Assembly: GCA_942491735.1 (NCBI GenBank) | Contig: CALOCN010000014.1 | Span: 2,170,001 to 2,234,000 of the forward strand | From: CALOCN01 sp942491735 | GTDB taxonomy: Bacteria > Eisenbacteria > RBG-16-71-46 > JABDJR01 | DNA length: 64,000 nucleotides | Direction of reading: 5' to 3' | In this document: piece after piece, positions 18,462 through 25,855 of the stretch | Numbering within the stretch: the first letter of the stretch is position 1 | Layout: the number at the start of each line of letters is the position of its first letter | Notes under the pieces: generated by a model | The model's database searches: none | What the model saw: only the letters and a program-made list of their open reading frames with translations | Told to the model about the DNA's origin: nothing | Program-made: the position numbers and the translations under genes

Positions 18462-19775
18462 ATGAAGAGATTCGCATTGATCTTCTTGCTGCTTGCGCTT
18501 GGGGGCGGCTGTCTCTCATGCGGGAGTGACACGGGAATCGGAACAACCGACAACACACCGCCTCTTGAGGCCGAGGACTTGCGAGTACGGAGGTCCACCC
18601 ACAATTCTATAACGTGGGAGTGGCGCGCCGCCGGGGATGACTGGGCGGAGGGGAGGGCCTCGGCTTACCTAATAAGAACGTCGCCAACAGGAATCAGCAG
18701 GGAAAACTGGCACCTTGCGGACCCGGTGGAACACACTCCAGCCCCCGCGCCTTCGGGGAGCATTGACTCGCTAACTGTGACTGGGCTAGAAGCTGAGACT
18801 TCTCTTTGGCTCGGTGTTCGGATCGAAGACGATGCGGGCAACCAATCAGATCTGCGTACGAGTCGGGGTCAGACATTGGCCGACCCCCCCCCACCGCTTC
18901 CCGAACCGCCCCCGGTCTTTGCTCGTCGCATCGGCATTGGCAATGGAGATGACGAACCTGGGGAGTTTGACGATCCGCAGTCAATAGCACTTGACCGCCT
19001 CGGGAATCTGTTTGTTGTCGATCAGGACAATCATAGAGTTCAGAAGTTCTCCGAAGATGGTGAGTTTCTCCTGTTGTGGGGAGGCCCCTGCGGTAGTTGT
19101 GACTGGTTTGGTGACTTGGCACGGCCTACAGGGATTGCGATACATGCGGATCATGTATATGTAACTGACGCTGGGAAAAGTCTTACGAGTAGATATGACC
19201 TCATGGGGGCTTACGAGAGGCGGTTTGGGGGAGGACTAGGCGTACATTTTGGGATCAAAGACGTTGCGGTTGATTCTGAGGGCAACGTCTTTGTGGTTGA
19301 GGAGGACGGGAACACCATTCACGTCTTCAGTCCCGAAGGACAGCCAATACGATCCTGGGGGAAGCAAGGGGCGGAACCTGGCCAGTTGTTTCTCCCGCGT
19401 GGAATCGCCATTCACCTAGATCAAGTGTACTTAACCGAAGCAGGCAACCATCGGGTGCAAGTCTTCTCCCGCCAAGGCGGGCACGTGCTGACCTTCGGGG
19501 AACAAGGGGAAGGTCGAGGCCAGTTTGAGTCTCCCAGGGGGGTGACGGTTGATGATAGCGGTTGCATTTACGTGGTCTCCGGTGGCCCACCAAGAGTTCA
19601 GAAGTTCAATGCGGCGGGGCAATTCCTCTCCCACTGGGGTATGCCGATTGACGGGGGAGAACCGCGATGGCAAGACGGTGAGTTGTCCGGCGCTCAGGAC
19701 GTCGCAGTGTCCTCCGATGGAAGGACTGTGTATGTCGTGGACGTCAGGGGCGTAATGGTCTATGAATACCGTTGA
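18462..19775 (+). CDS. Lipoprotein with fibronectin type III-like and NHL repeat domains
   Basis: A 437-aa exported protein. A hydrophobic signal ends in GGGC-LSC, with C17 or C20 the probable lipidated cysteine. Residues 30-130 form a fibronectin type III-like domain (TPPLEAEDLRV...ITWEW...LWLGVRIEDDAGN). Residues 150-437 hold NHL blades with the repeating pattern GEFDDPQSIALD...VVDQDNHRVQKFS. NHL propellers bind ligands or act as scaffolds; no enzyme motif is seen. ATG at 18462 is chosen because it starts the signal peptide. It is the first gene inside the island. Confidence 0.82.
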   Translation: MKRFALIFLLLALGGGCLSCGSDTGIGTTDNTPPLEAEDLRVRRSTHNSITWEWRAAGDDWAEGRASAYLIRTSPTGISRENWHLADPVEHTPAPAPSGSIDSLTVTGLEAETSLWLGVRIEDDAGNQSDLRTSRGQTLADPPPPLPEPPPVFARRIGIGNGDDEPGEFDDPQSIALDRLGNLFVVDQDNHRVQKFSEDGEFLLLWGGPCGSCDWFGDLARPTGIAIHADHVYVTDAGKSLTSRYDLMGAYERRFGGGLGVHFGIKDVAVDSEGNVFVVEEDGNTIHVFSPEGQPIRSWGKQGAEPGQLFLPRGIAIHLDQVYLTEAGNHRVQVFSRQGGHVLTFGEQGEGRGQFESPRGVTVDDSGCIYVVSGGPPRVQKFNAAGQFLSHWGMPIDGGEPRWQDGELSGAQDVAVSSDGRTVYVVDVRGVMVYEYR

Positions 19776-19832
19776 GAGGGGCGCGTTCGTACCCGCAAGC
19801 GGATTCGTTCACTTCTTGCCGGGAGGAGAAGT

Positions 19833-19985
19833 ATGAGCGAAGCGAATCGGAAGGCTGGAAAGAAGGGGGGCAAGGCGCATGCGAAGAAATACCCCAAGGG
19901 GGCAAGTGCGAGGGGAAAGATAACGGCTGCGCGGAAGGCCGCTGGCTACAAGAAGAAGGCCAAGCCTCGCAGGCAAGGCAAGTAG
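19833..19985 (+). CDS. Small lysine-rich basic protein
   Basis: A 50-aa protein, MSEANRKAGKKGGKAHAKKY..., in which Lys, Arg, Ala and Gly make up most residues. A strong GGGAGGAG site lies 4-5 bp before the ATG at 19833, supporting real translation. The composition suggests nucleic-acid binding, like histone H1-type tails, but no family is recognised. It lies between the lipoprotein and the barrel gene, and is easily missed because of its size. Confidence 0.68.
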   Translation: MSEANRKAGKKGGKAHAKKYPKGASARGKITAARKAAGYKKKAKPRRQGK

Positions 19986-20045
19986 TCTTCAAAGAGAATC
20001 TTGGCGCATACACTTGGTAGGAATCCAATAGGGGAGGACGTGCAG

Positions 20046-20630
20046 ATGCGATGGCTTGTGATCCTGTTGGCATGCCTGCCAGGCTTCGCCTACGCTGGGA
20101 AGCCTGTAGAGTTCGGTGTGGACGGTGGGTTCAGATATGTCTCTTACGGAGACTATGGCGACGATGTTAAGCAAGCCCTATTTGAGATTCCAGCCGTCGG
20201 GCTTGCGGTTCAGCCCTTTCTTTCTGAGTCGGTTCAGCTCGACTTGCGTGGCTCCCTGACATACCGGGAGTTGCAGATCGAACGTGAGACAGCTAGCTCT
20301 ACCGAGTTTGAACTTCGGGCGGGTATCGTTGGCAATTTCTCGCTTTGGTTCCTGCGCGCTAGCGGGGGATGGTCATACAGCGACCCGATGGATGAGGGCC
20401 TGAACGGTGTTGAGCAGCTATCGATATCTGGGGCTTTCGGAACCCGCTTCCCTGTCTCGGAAACGGTAGCGCCCATTCTTGCTATTGAGATTACTCGGGC
20501 CTTTGAGACACAGGAGCTTCTTGGCTACTGGAGCTACGGGATTGTCCTTGGTCTCAACTTTCTGAGTGGCGGGAGCTACGAAGCATTGCGAAGCAAGGCG
20601 CGTGCAGACGAAGGTTCCGTTGGCGGGTGA
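20046..20630 (+). CDS. Putative outer-membrane beta-barrel protein
   Basis: A 194-aa protein with a signal peptide (MRWLVILLACLPGFAYA, cleavage near residue 17). The rest alternates polar and hydrophobic residues as in small barrels, for example VQLDLRGSLTYRELQIE and SYGIVLGLNFLSG. GGGGAGG lies 9 bp before ATG 20046. Its stop overlaps the GTG of the next gene (GTGA). The family is not recognised. Confidence 0.65.
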   Translation: MRWLVILLACLPGFAYAGKPVEFGVDGGFRYVSYGDYGDDVKQALFEIPAVGLAVQPFLSESVQLDLRGSLTYRELQIERETASSTEFELRAGIVGNFSLWFLRASGGWSYSDPMDEGLNGVEQLSISGAFGTRFPVSETVAPILAIEITRAFETQELLGYWSYGIVLGLNFLSGGSYEALRSKARADEGSVGG

Positions 20631-21070
20631 AGAAGAAAGATTGGGGTAGACTGCCAGTAACGAATCTGGAGATCGCACAACAGACGAGGCGACGAGGGCT
20701 GGGATTGCTGCTCGGGCTTTTGGCCTTGTGCTCTGGGTGTTCAAGCGACCCGACTCCTCGCATTGTTGTAGTCGAGACTGAGGGGGCGCTTGCCTCGGCA
20801 AGAATAGTTAGGGCCGAGCCTGGGGAGCCAATAGAGCGCGAGTGGGGGTGCCAGCGACCCTTGCAGTTTGAAGTTGGCCCTGACCGGGAAGCAGCGCTCT
20901 TCTATTGCGGCTCCAGTGATTCCTTTGATGGCCGATGGCGTGCCTATTACCTGGGCGATACTCCAGCAGATTGGCAGTTCTTCTCGCCATGCTATCCCCG
21001 TCCAACAATACGCACGTTTCAGGACAACTTCACAACCAAGAACCCGACCGAGCCGTGTGGGTCAAGGTAA
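20627..21070 (+). CDS. Putative lipoprotein of unknown function
   Basis: A 147-aa protein. An N-terminal basic stretch leads to GLGLLLGLLALCSGC, a lipobox-like end of a signal peptide near residue 38. The mature part has four cysteines. The GTG start at 20627 overlaps the stop of the barrel gene by 4 bp, suggesting coupled expression and perhaps a common envelope role. The long N-region before the signal leaves a later start possible. Confidence 0.6.
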   Translation: MKKKDWGRLPVTNLEIAQQTRRRGLGLLLGLLALCSGCSSDPTPRIVVVETEGALASARIVRAEPGEPIEREWGCQRPLQFEVGPDREAALFYCGSSDSFDGRWRAYYLGDTPADWQFFSPCYPRPTIRTFQDNFTTKNPTEPCGSR

Positions 21071-21102
21071 CTACGATCCCAAATCAACGAGAGGTGCGGA
21101 GG

Positions 21103-21651
21103 ATGAGTGCCATTCGGAAGAGACGGAAGGCGACCCCAGCGGCTGCCCCAGCCCCAAAAATGAAGGCGACTCCTGGGGAGGGCGGCTGTGTTGCGATGAC
21201 ACCTGGAGACGCACACCCTGACTGGCACGAACGAGTGGCTGCCGCGCTGGGGACTGTAGATCCCGACGTCAAGACTCATCTCCTTACGACCCTGACGAGC
21301 GTCTTGGATAGGCAACGGGAGGACGTCGCGGGAGCCGCGAATCTCGTCCTGGCAATCCTGCATGACGTCCAACCGCGTGGCACGCTGGAGGCAATGCTTG
21401 CCGTCCAGATGATAGCGACACACGCTCATGCGCTCCGCCTCTTGGGCAGGATTCAGGACCCTCTAGACTTGGCGACTCACCGGTCGCACTCGGCCTTTGC
21501 GGCTCGCTTCTTGAGGCTATTCACCGAACAACTGGAGGCTCTCCAGCGGTTGCGGGGCACAGCTGGGCGACAGCACGTAACAGTTGAGCACGTACATGTC
21601 GAAAGCGGCGGTCGGGCCATTGTTGGGGCGGTTGGGGGGAAGGAGAGGTAG
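21103..21651 (+). CDS. Conserved hypothetical protein, mobile-element associated
   Basis: A 182-aa soluble protein. A basic, Ala/Pro-rich N-terminus of about 30 residues precedes an all-helical body and a C-terminal segment VTVEHVHVESGGRAIVGAV. Proteins ending in this VxVxxGGxAIVG pattern are, to my memory, common next to integrases and phage genes, but I know no function. The ATG follows GAGGTGCGGAGG. Confidence 0.6.
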   Translation: MSAIRKRRKATPAAAPAPKMKATPGEGGCVAMTPGDAHPDWHERVAAALGTVDPDVKTHLLTTLTSVLDRQREDVAGAANLVLAILHDVQPRGTLEAMLAVQMIATHAHALRLLGRIQDPLDLATHRSHSAFAARFLRLFTEQLEALQRLRGTAGRQHVTVEHVHVESGGRAIVGAVGGKER

Positions 21652-21703
21652 TGATGGACGGTCCCCGACCAGAACCCACGAACAACGAAATTGGAGCGGC
21701 GAA

Positions 21704-22645
21704 ATGAACGAATGGTTTGAGGATGCGGGGCGGTTTCTACGCCACGCCACGCAGGAGTATTCAGCGGCACTCTCTGGCATGCAACTCTTTGATTGTGTCG
21801 CCCTAACTGCGTTTGGGGTGGAGCGAATTCTCAAGGGAATTCTTTGGGAAGTGAATCCTGTCTTCGTGCTCAAAGAGGCCGCTTTTCCTCACTCGGTCCA
21901 GAGCATTTATGCCGACAGAATCCTAGAGCCTAGAACAAGACAGAAATCAGCGTTGGCGAACAAGCCTAACAAAGAGGTTCTCTCCTACAGGGTAGCACTA
22001 GGATGGGCAGCGACAGTTTCGAGTGTGACGAGGGACCATACCGCGTTGCTGTATCGTCTTGCAGATCAGAGAGACACAGTTGCACACCGCTTGCTAAGCG
22101 AGTTGTCTGAGGAGGATCTCAAGCGACTTCTGTTTGGCCACGTTCCAGACCTGCTCCGTGCCTACGCCCGTGAACTCACAATCTCTCTATCTCATTTCGT
22201 TGGTGGACACGAGGTCCGACTCGCGAGCCTGGCGATTGACTTCAAGTCTGACGTGCCCGAGCAAGTACAGGCAAGGCTCTACGCCCACCTAAAGAAATTC
22301 GAGGGGCTCAAGGGGGTCGAAGGGTATTGTGCTGCCGCAGAGGCCAAGACCATGGCCGTGGACGCAGGAAACCTCGATTGGGAATCAATGCAGTGCCCGG
22401 CGTGCAGGAACACTGCATTGGCTGAAGTGGATATTGAGGTGGATTATGACCACAAGTTGGCAGAGTTTGAAATCGCAGGGAAGAACGTGATTCAAGTGAG
22501 ATGCCATTTCTGCAAGTTGAGAGTATCTGACTTCGCAGAACTCGACTGGCTGCGAACCGAGCATTTCTTGGACGAGGTTCTCAATCGGGGTTTCAAGGTG
22601 CGGCTGACCGGTCCTGTCGTGGATGCGCGTCTTGAAGAGGACTGA
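21704..22645 (+). CDS. HEPN-motif protein with C-terminal zinc-ribbon-like domain
   Basis: A 313-aa protein. The N-terminal half is helical and contains R123-D-T-V-A-H128, the R-x4-H motif that forms the active site of HEPN RNases, preceded by an ERILKGIL helix typical of HEPN or Abi-like folds. The C-terminal part has CPAC (231-234) and CHFC (267-270), spaced as a zinc ribbon. HEPN proteins are often toxins or defence effectors; that role here is inferred. GGAG lies 8 bp before ATG 21704. It lies within the island cargo. Confidence 0.65.
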   Translation: MNEWFEDAGRFLRHATQEYSAALSGMQLFDCVALTAFGVERILKGILWEVNPVFVLKEAAFPHSVQSIYADRILEPRTRQKSALANKPNKEVLSYRVALGWAATVSSVTRDHTALLYRLADQRDTVAHRLLSELSEEDLKRLLFGHVPDLLRAYARELTISLSHFVGGHEVRLASLAIDFKSDVPEQVQARLYAHLKKFEGLKGVEGYCAAAEAKTMAVDAGNLDWESMQCPACRNTALAEVDIEVDYDHKLAEFEIAGKNVIQVRCHFCKLRVSDFAELDWLRTEHFLDEVLNRGFKVRLTGPVVDARLEED

Positions 22646-22702
22646 GTCAAGCGGAAGCCCCCCCGCCGGGAGGGGAGCAAGGAGTTGAGCGAGGACAACC
22701 CC

Positions 22703-22951
22703 ATGCGTTGCGGTGCCAAGATGCGAGGAGGTGGAGCCTGCGGGTCTTGGCCCGTGACAGGCCGTCGCCGCTGCCGAATGCACGGGGGTGCCCCGGGAAG
22801 TGGAGCTCCACCAGGTTCTCGTAACGGCATGTACAGGCACGGGTACTACACCCGGGAGGCCACTGCTCAGCGGCGGGCGCTGAGACTGCTGCTGAGGGCG
22901 TATGAGGAAACCCTGGAAAGCATTGACGGAATAGACAGATCGGTTGAATAG
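22703..22951 (+). CDS. HGGAP-motif small protein
   Basis: An 82-aa protein with CGAKMRGGGACGSWPVTG and CRMHGGAPGSG, followed by a helical tail. The cysteine/histidine arrangement and HGG motif are those of small proteins common in phages and islands, likely zinc-binding; function is unknown to me. ATG 22703 has GAGGA 7 bp upstream; TTG at 22685 with GGAGGGG is an alternative start adding six residues. Confidence 0.68.
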   Translation: MRCGAKMRGGGACGSWPVTGRRRCRMHGGAPGSGAPPGSRNGMYRHGYYTREATAQRRALRLLLRAYEETLESIDGIDRSVE

Positions 22952-23037
22952 GCGGGGTTCTGTCAGTTCTGTCAATGCTTTGGGGGGCGCTCTGGGTTGT
23001 GTGTATAGTTGGTTTGCACCCCTTCCCGGAGGTTCCA

Positions 23038-23340
23038 ATGAAGAAGTTGTTTTACCTCACCGGCTCTGTCTGCTTCCTAGCTGTCACTCTGCTCATCGGG
23101 TTCCACTTGGGACAGAGGACTGCTGAGGCTCAAGGTTCAGGCGAGATTGTCGGTTTCACCAATGCAGTAGGTGCGGTTGCTGTAGTCACCAGTGGGGGGG
23201 ATGTCTACAGGGCTGACATCGGCGCTGGGGGACTGGAGCACATTGGCTACTCGGGCAACATCTTTGGCGGCGCTCCTGTCAACGTCGAGTCCTCCACCTG
23301 GGGACGTATAAAGCACGACCACAAGGACGGTGGACAATGA
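23038..23340 (+). CDS. Small exported WGRIK-tail protein 1
   Basis: A 100-aa protein: signal peptide or anchor (about residues 1-31, ending AEA), a short Gly/Ser-rich beta segment, and the C-terminus VNVESSTWGRIKHDHKDGGQ. It is the first of an array of paralogues that share both ends but differ in the middle. GGAGG precedes the ATG. Its stop overlaps the ATG of the next gene (ATGA). Confidence 0.72.
   Translation: MKKLFYLTGSVCFLAVTLLIGFHLGQRTAEAQGSGEIVGFTNAVGAVAVVTSGGDVYRADIGAGGLEHIGYSGNIFGGAPVNVESSTWGRIKHDHKDGGQ
23278..23340 (+). repeat. 63-bp near-identical direct repeat, copy 1
   Basis: Encodes the VNVES...WGRIK tail of protein 1 and the overlapping start codon of the next gene. It is nearly identical to 24307-24369, with only a few substitutions, pointing to recent duplication or gene conversion. 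Confidence 0.85.
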
Positions 23341-23759
23341 AACGGTTCATGTACCTCTCAGCAGGCTTGCTCTGCCTCTCTCTCACGCTGGTTGCGGGCA
23401 TCCATATTGGTCAAGTGTCAGTGGAAGCGCACTACGCTGGAACTCCCGTATTGGCTGCTGGCTCGATGGGAACGCGCCAAGGGGCCATGGTCATTGCTGA
23501 GGATGGCAGCATTTGGGACTTCGGAGGCGGCGTACCCTCTGGGTGGGTAGAACAGCCTGCGTCCCCACTGCCGATACCAGGCACTCAGGTGGCCTGGGTC
23601 TGCAACGACACGAAGGTCGTAGACATCTTCGGGAACGGCTGGTCCTACCAGAACGGGTCCTGGGCAAACACCGGTCCGCCCCCGACTGGTCTACCCGTGC
23701 AGACTGAGGATGCGAGCTGGGGACGGATCAAGCACGACCATAAGGGGGGTGGACAGTGA
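23337..23759 (+). CDS. Small exported WGRIK-tail protein 2
   Basis: A 140-aa protein with the same start as its neighbours (MKRFMYLSAGLLCLSLTL), a signal ending near AHYA, a middle segment rich in Trp/Gly resembling a single beta-propeller-like unit (DGSIWDFGGG, NGWSYQNGSW) and the tail DASWGRIKHDHKGGGQ. Start ATG and stop TGA both overlap the adjacent genes by 4 bp. Confidence 0.72.
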   Translation: MKRFMYLSAGLLCLSLTLVAGIHIGQVSVEAHYAGTPVLAAGSMGTRQGAMVIAEDGSIWDFGGGVPSGWVEQPASPLPIPGTQVAWVCNDTKVVDIFGNGWSYQNGSWANTGPPPTGLPVQTEDASWGRIKHDHKGGGQ

Positions 23760-23968
23760 GGATCTGGCCGGTTGTTGGGTTCCTTCTAGGTGTCCTAGCC
23801 GTTTGGGACATGGTTTCGACCGTGGGGGCCTCGTCCATAACACTCGCGGTACTGTTGCTGGCCTGCCTCTGCATGCTGTTCGGAATCTTCGTACAGCAAC
23901 GTCACAACCACCAGGAACTCATGGCTGCTTTGTCGCTGTCGGGTTCCTCTGAGGACCGTGGACAATGA
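23756..23968 (+). CDS. Small two-helix membrane protein
   Basis: A 70-aa protein starting with GTG inside the GTGA overlap of the previous stop. Two hydrophobic segments, about residues 5-23 and 27-47, are followed by a polar tail with QQRHNHQEL. It lacks the WGRIK tail and is embedded in the array, so it may anchor or partner the exported proteins. A second protein of similar design lies at 24838. Confidence 0.62.
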   Translation: MRIWPVVGFLLGVLAVWDMVSTVGASSITLAVLLLACLCMLFGIFVQQRHNHQELMAALSLSGSSEDRGQ

Positions 23969-24369
23969 GACGACTCATGTACTTGTCGGTATCCCTGTTG
24001 TGCCTGTCGCTAACGCTTGCCCTGGGAATTCACATCGGGACGATGAAAGCAGAGGCCGACGTTGCCCCTTCAGGCTATATCTTGCTTGGAGATCGAGGTA
24101 TCTACATCACCTCGATAGGCGAAGCGTGGGGGGTTGATAGCGACGGCAACATTGTACGGCAGTCTCAACGCGACCTGCCCCTCGCTGTTGCACCAACCGA
24201 CATAAAACTGTTTAAGGACATCCAATTTGTTACCTCGTGGGATGAAATCTTCTACTACAGCACATCTCTGGGTTGGGTCAGTGCCGGAACACTTCCCGGA
24301 GGCCCCGTCAACGTCGAGTCCTCCACCTGGGGCCGTATCAAGAACGACCACAAGGACGGTGGACAATGA
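23965..24369 (+). CDS. Small exported WGRIK-tail protein 3
   Basis: A 134-aa paralogue. N-terminus MRRLMYLSVSLLCLSLTLAL with a signal ending near AEA, variable middle (DRGIYITSIGEAWGVDSDGN, DEIFYYSTSLGWVSAG), then PGGPVNVESSTWGRIKNDHK. The 4-bp ATGA overlaps at both ends continue the translational coupling. Confidence 0.72.
   Translation: MRRLMYLSVSLLCLSLTLALGIHIGTMKAEADVAPSGYILLGDRGIYITSIGEAWGVDSDGNIVRQSQRDLPLAVAPTDIKLFKDIQFVTSWDEIFYYSTSLGWVSAGTLPGGPVNVESSTWGRIKNDHKDGGQ
24307..24369 (+). repeat. 63-bp near-identical direct repeat, copy 2
   Basis: Second copy of the segment at 23278-23340, again coding for the WGRIK tail plus the overlapping ATG of the following gene. Confidence 0.85.
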
Positions 24370-24770
24370 AGAGGTTCTTCTACCTCTCAGCAGGCTTGCT
24401 TTGCCTCTCGTTGGCAATGTTGGCTGGTATTCGCATTGGCCCGGAAAGGGCAGACGCTGAAATCGCCCAGCAGGGCCTCATCTGGGCTATCAGTGGCGAC
24501 TATATCTGGGATTCGGCAGGCCAGTGTTGGATACTTCCCCCCGGCGGTCTTAACCAGGGAACGTACTTTAGGTACGTCACTGGAGACCTTCCCGTTCCCA
24601 TCTCTGACGTCAAGTTTGCGGAAGGCTCCAACATCGTGACGTTTTCGGACGAGTGTTATCAACTCTCCGATGGTCAGTGGATCGCATATGGAGCCTTCCC
24701 GGGCGGACCCACTCCCGTGGAGCAAACAACTTGGGGACGGATCAAGGCAACCGGAGGGCAAGACCAATGA
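24366..24770 (+). CDS. Small exported WGRIK-tail protein 4
   Basis: A 134-aa paralogue. N-terminus MKRFFYLSAGLLCLSLAML, signal ending near ADA, middle with two cysteines (GQCWILPP and DECYQLSDGQW), tail PGGPTPVEQTTWGRIKATGG. The tail differs more from the others after the motif, showing that WGRIK itself is the conserved core. The ATG overlaps the previous stop. Confidence 0.72.
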   Translation: MKRFFYLSAGLLCLSLAMLAGIRIGPERADAEIAQQGLIWAISGDYIWDSAGQCWILPPGGLNQGTYFRYVTGDLPVPISDVKFAEGSNIVTFSDECYQLSDGQWIAYGAFPGGPTPVEQTTWGRIKATGGQDQ

Positions 24771-24841
24771 ACGGCTTCTTCTACTTCTCCGCAAGTCTAT
24801 TATGCCGGATCAAGGACTTGGCGGGGGAGCAGTCACGATGA
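24767..24841 (+). pseudogene. Internal-deletion remnant of a WGRIK-tail gene
   Basis: A 24-codon frame, MNGFFYFSASLLC followed directly by RIKDLAGEQSR. The first part matches the paralogue signal peptide and the second begins with the RIK of the tail motif, so the middle has been lost. Overlaps of ATGA type are kept on both sides, so ribosomes can still reach the next gene. Confidence 0.6.
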
Positions 24842-25101
24842 TGCAGCCCCTTCTTGGAGCCCTTGCTTTGTTGTGCGTCTTGCTCGGCATCGTTGCAGTC
24901 GTCCTGGCAATGAGTCCACAGTTCTCATACAACGGGTGGGGGCTGCTTGTCGGAGGGGCCGTCTTCGTCGATCTGATCGTAACTGCTGCTCTTCTTCAGG
25001 CTTTCTCCGAGATACTCGGCCATCTCCGGCGCATTGGAGATGCCTTACCGGGGCCAGGGAGTCCTTCCTCGGAGTCCTCGCCGTCGCATGGCGACAAGTA
25101 G
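24838..25101 (+). CDS. Small two-helix membrane protein
   Basis: An 87-aa protein with hydrophobic segments at about residues 4-25 and 36-57 and a Ser/Pro-rich tail. Design and position, after a WGRIK gene and coupled by ATGA, are those of the protein at 23756, so the array seems built from exported-protein plus membrane-protein units. No family is recognised. Confidence 0.6.
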   Translation: MMQPLLGALALLCVLLGIVAVVLAMSPQFSYNGWGLLVGGAVFVDLIVTAALLQAFSEILGHLRRIGDALPGPGSPSSESSPSHGDK

Positions 25102-25328
25102 CTTGCGCCGATGGTCATTCAGCCGGGCGAGAGGGAGGTCGGGAAGACGCGGCTTGGGCGGGGCAAATCGATAGGAGGCACCTACGACCTAGCCCACGCC
25201 GTCTCGGTAGGGTGGCTACCGCCTATGCAGCCGCCTACCGGGACCCGGCTAGTCTGGGCGTGACGGAATAGACAGAATTGGCAAGTAGAGTACCGATTGC
25301 ACTTGTGAGGGAGGCGACGACCGCTATA

Positions 25329-25358
25329 TAGTACTGAAAACGTATCAATTCGGTACTA
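25329..25358. promoter_or_regulatory. 30-bp inverted repeat upstream of the broken recombinase
   Basis: TAGTACTGAA and TTCGGTACTA, 9 of 10 paired, are separated by 10 bp and lie 14 bp before the recombinase start. It may be an operator, or a recombination site for the recombinase. A ribosome site AGGAGG overlaps its end. The 25102-25328 stretch before it shows no convincing gene. Confidence 0.55.
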
Positions 25359-25826
25359 GGAGGTTCTCGCAATGCCCCGCAAACGCAAGCGCGATATTGA
25401 CTTGCTCTCACCGGACGAGGTTCGGAGCCTGATTAGGGCTGCGAGTGGTCGCGCTCCCACCGGGATTCGGAACAGGGCTCTGATAGCCGCGCTCTATGGA
25501 GCCGCTCTGAGGTTGGATGAGGCCCTGAGCCTTCAGCCAAAGGACTTGGACCCGCAGACGGGCTCCCTGGCGGTTCAGCATGGCAAGGGAGACAAGCGCC
25601 GAACGGTGGCACTCGATGATGAGGCCATGAGTCACGTGGCTAGATGGTTGGATCGGCGGCAGGCGTTAGGCCACAACGGTCGGCAGTCGGTGTTCTGCAC
25701 GCTGGATGGGAAGCCGCTCAACCCTCGGTATGTGCGGGCCGTCATGTGCCGACTCGCGAAACGGGCGGGGCTCGATAAGCGCGTGCACCCTCACGGACTC
25801 CGGCACTCAAGGGCGGCATCCTTGGC

Positions 25827-25834
25827 GGAACGGG
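25827..25834 (+). repeat. Target-site duplication of IS66 element (left)
   Basis: GGAACGGG immediately precedes the IS terminal GTAAGC and is repeated exactly at 28111-28118. Eight bases is the length expected for IS66 transposition. Confidence 0.95.
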
Positions 25835-25855
25835 GTAAGCGGTCAGCGAGCGGCG

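Noticed and set aside
23038..24841. The spaced near-identical repeats as a CRISPR array
   Set aside because: Only two 63-bp copies, both coding in frame and a kilobase apart; no short regularly spaced repeats occur in the window.
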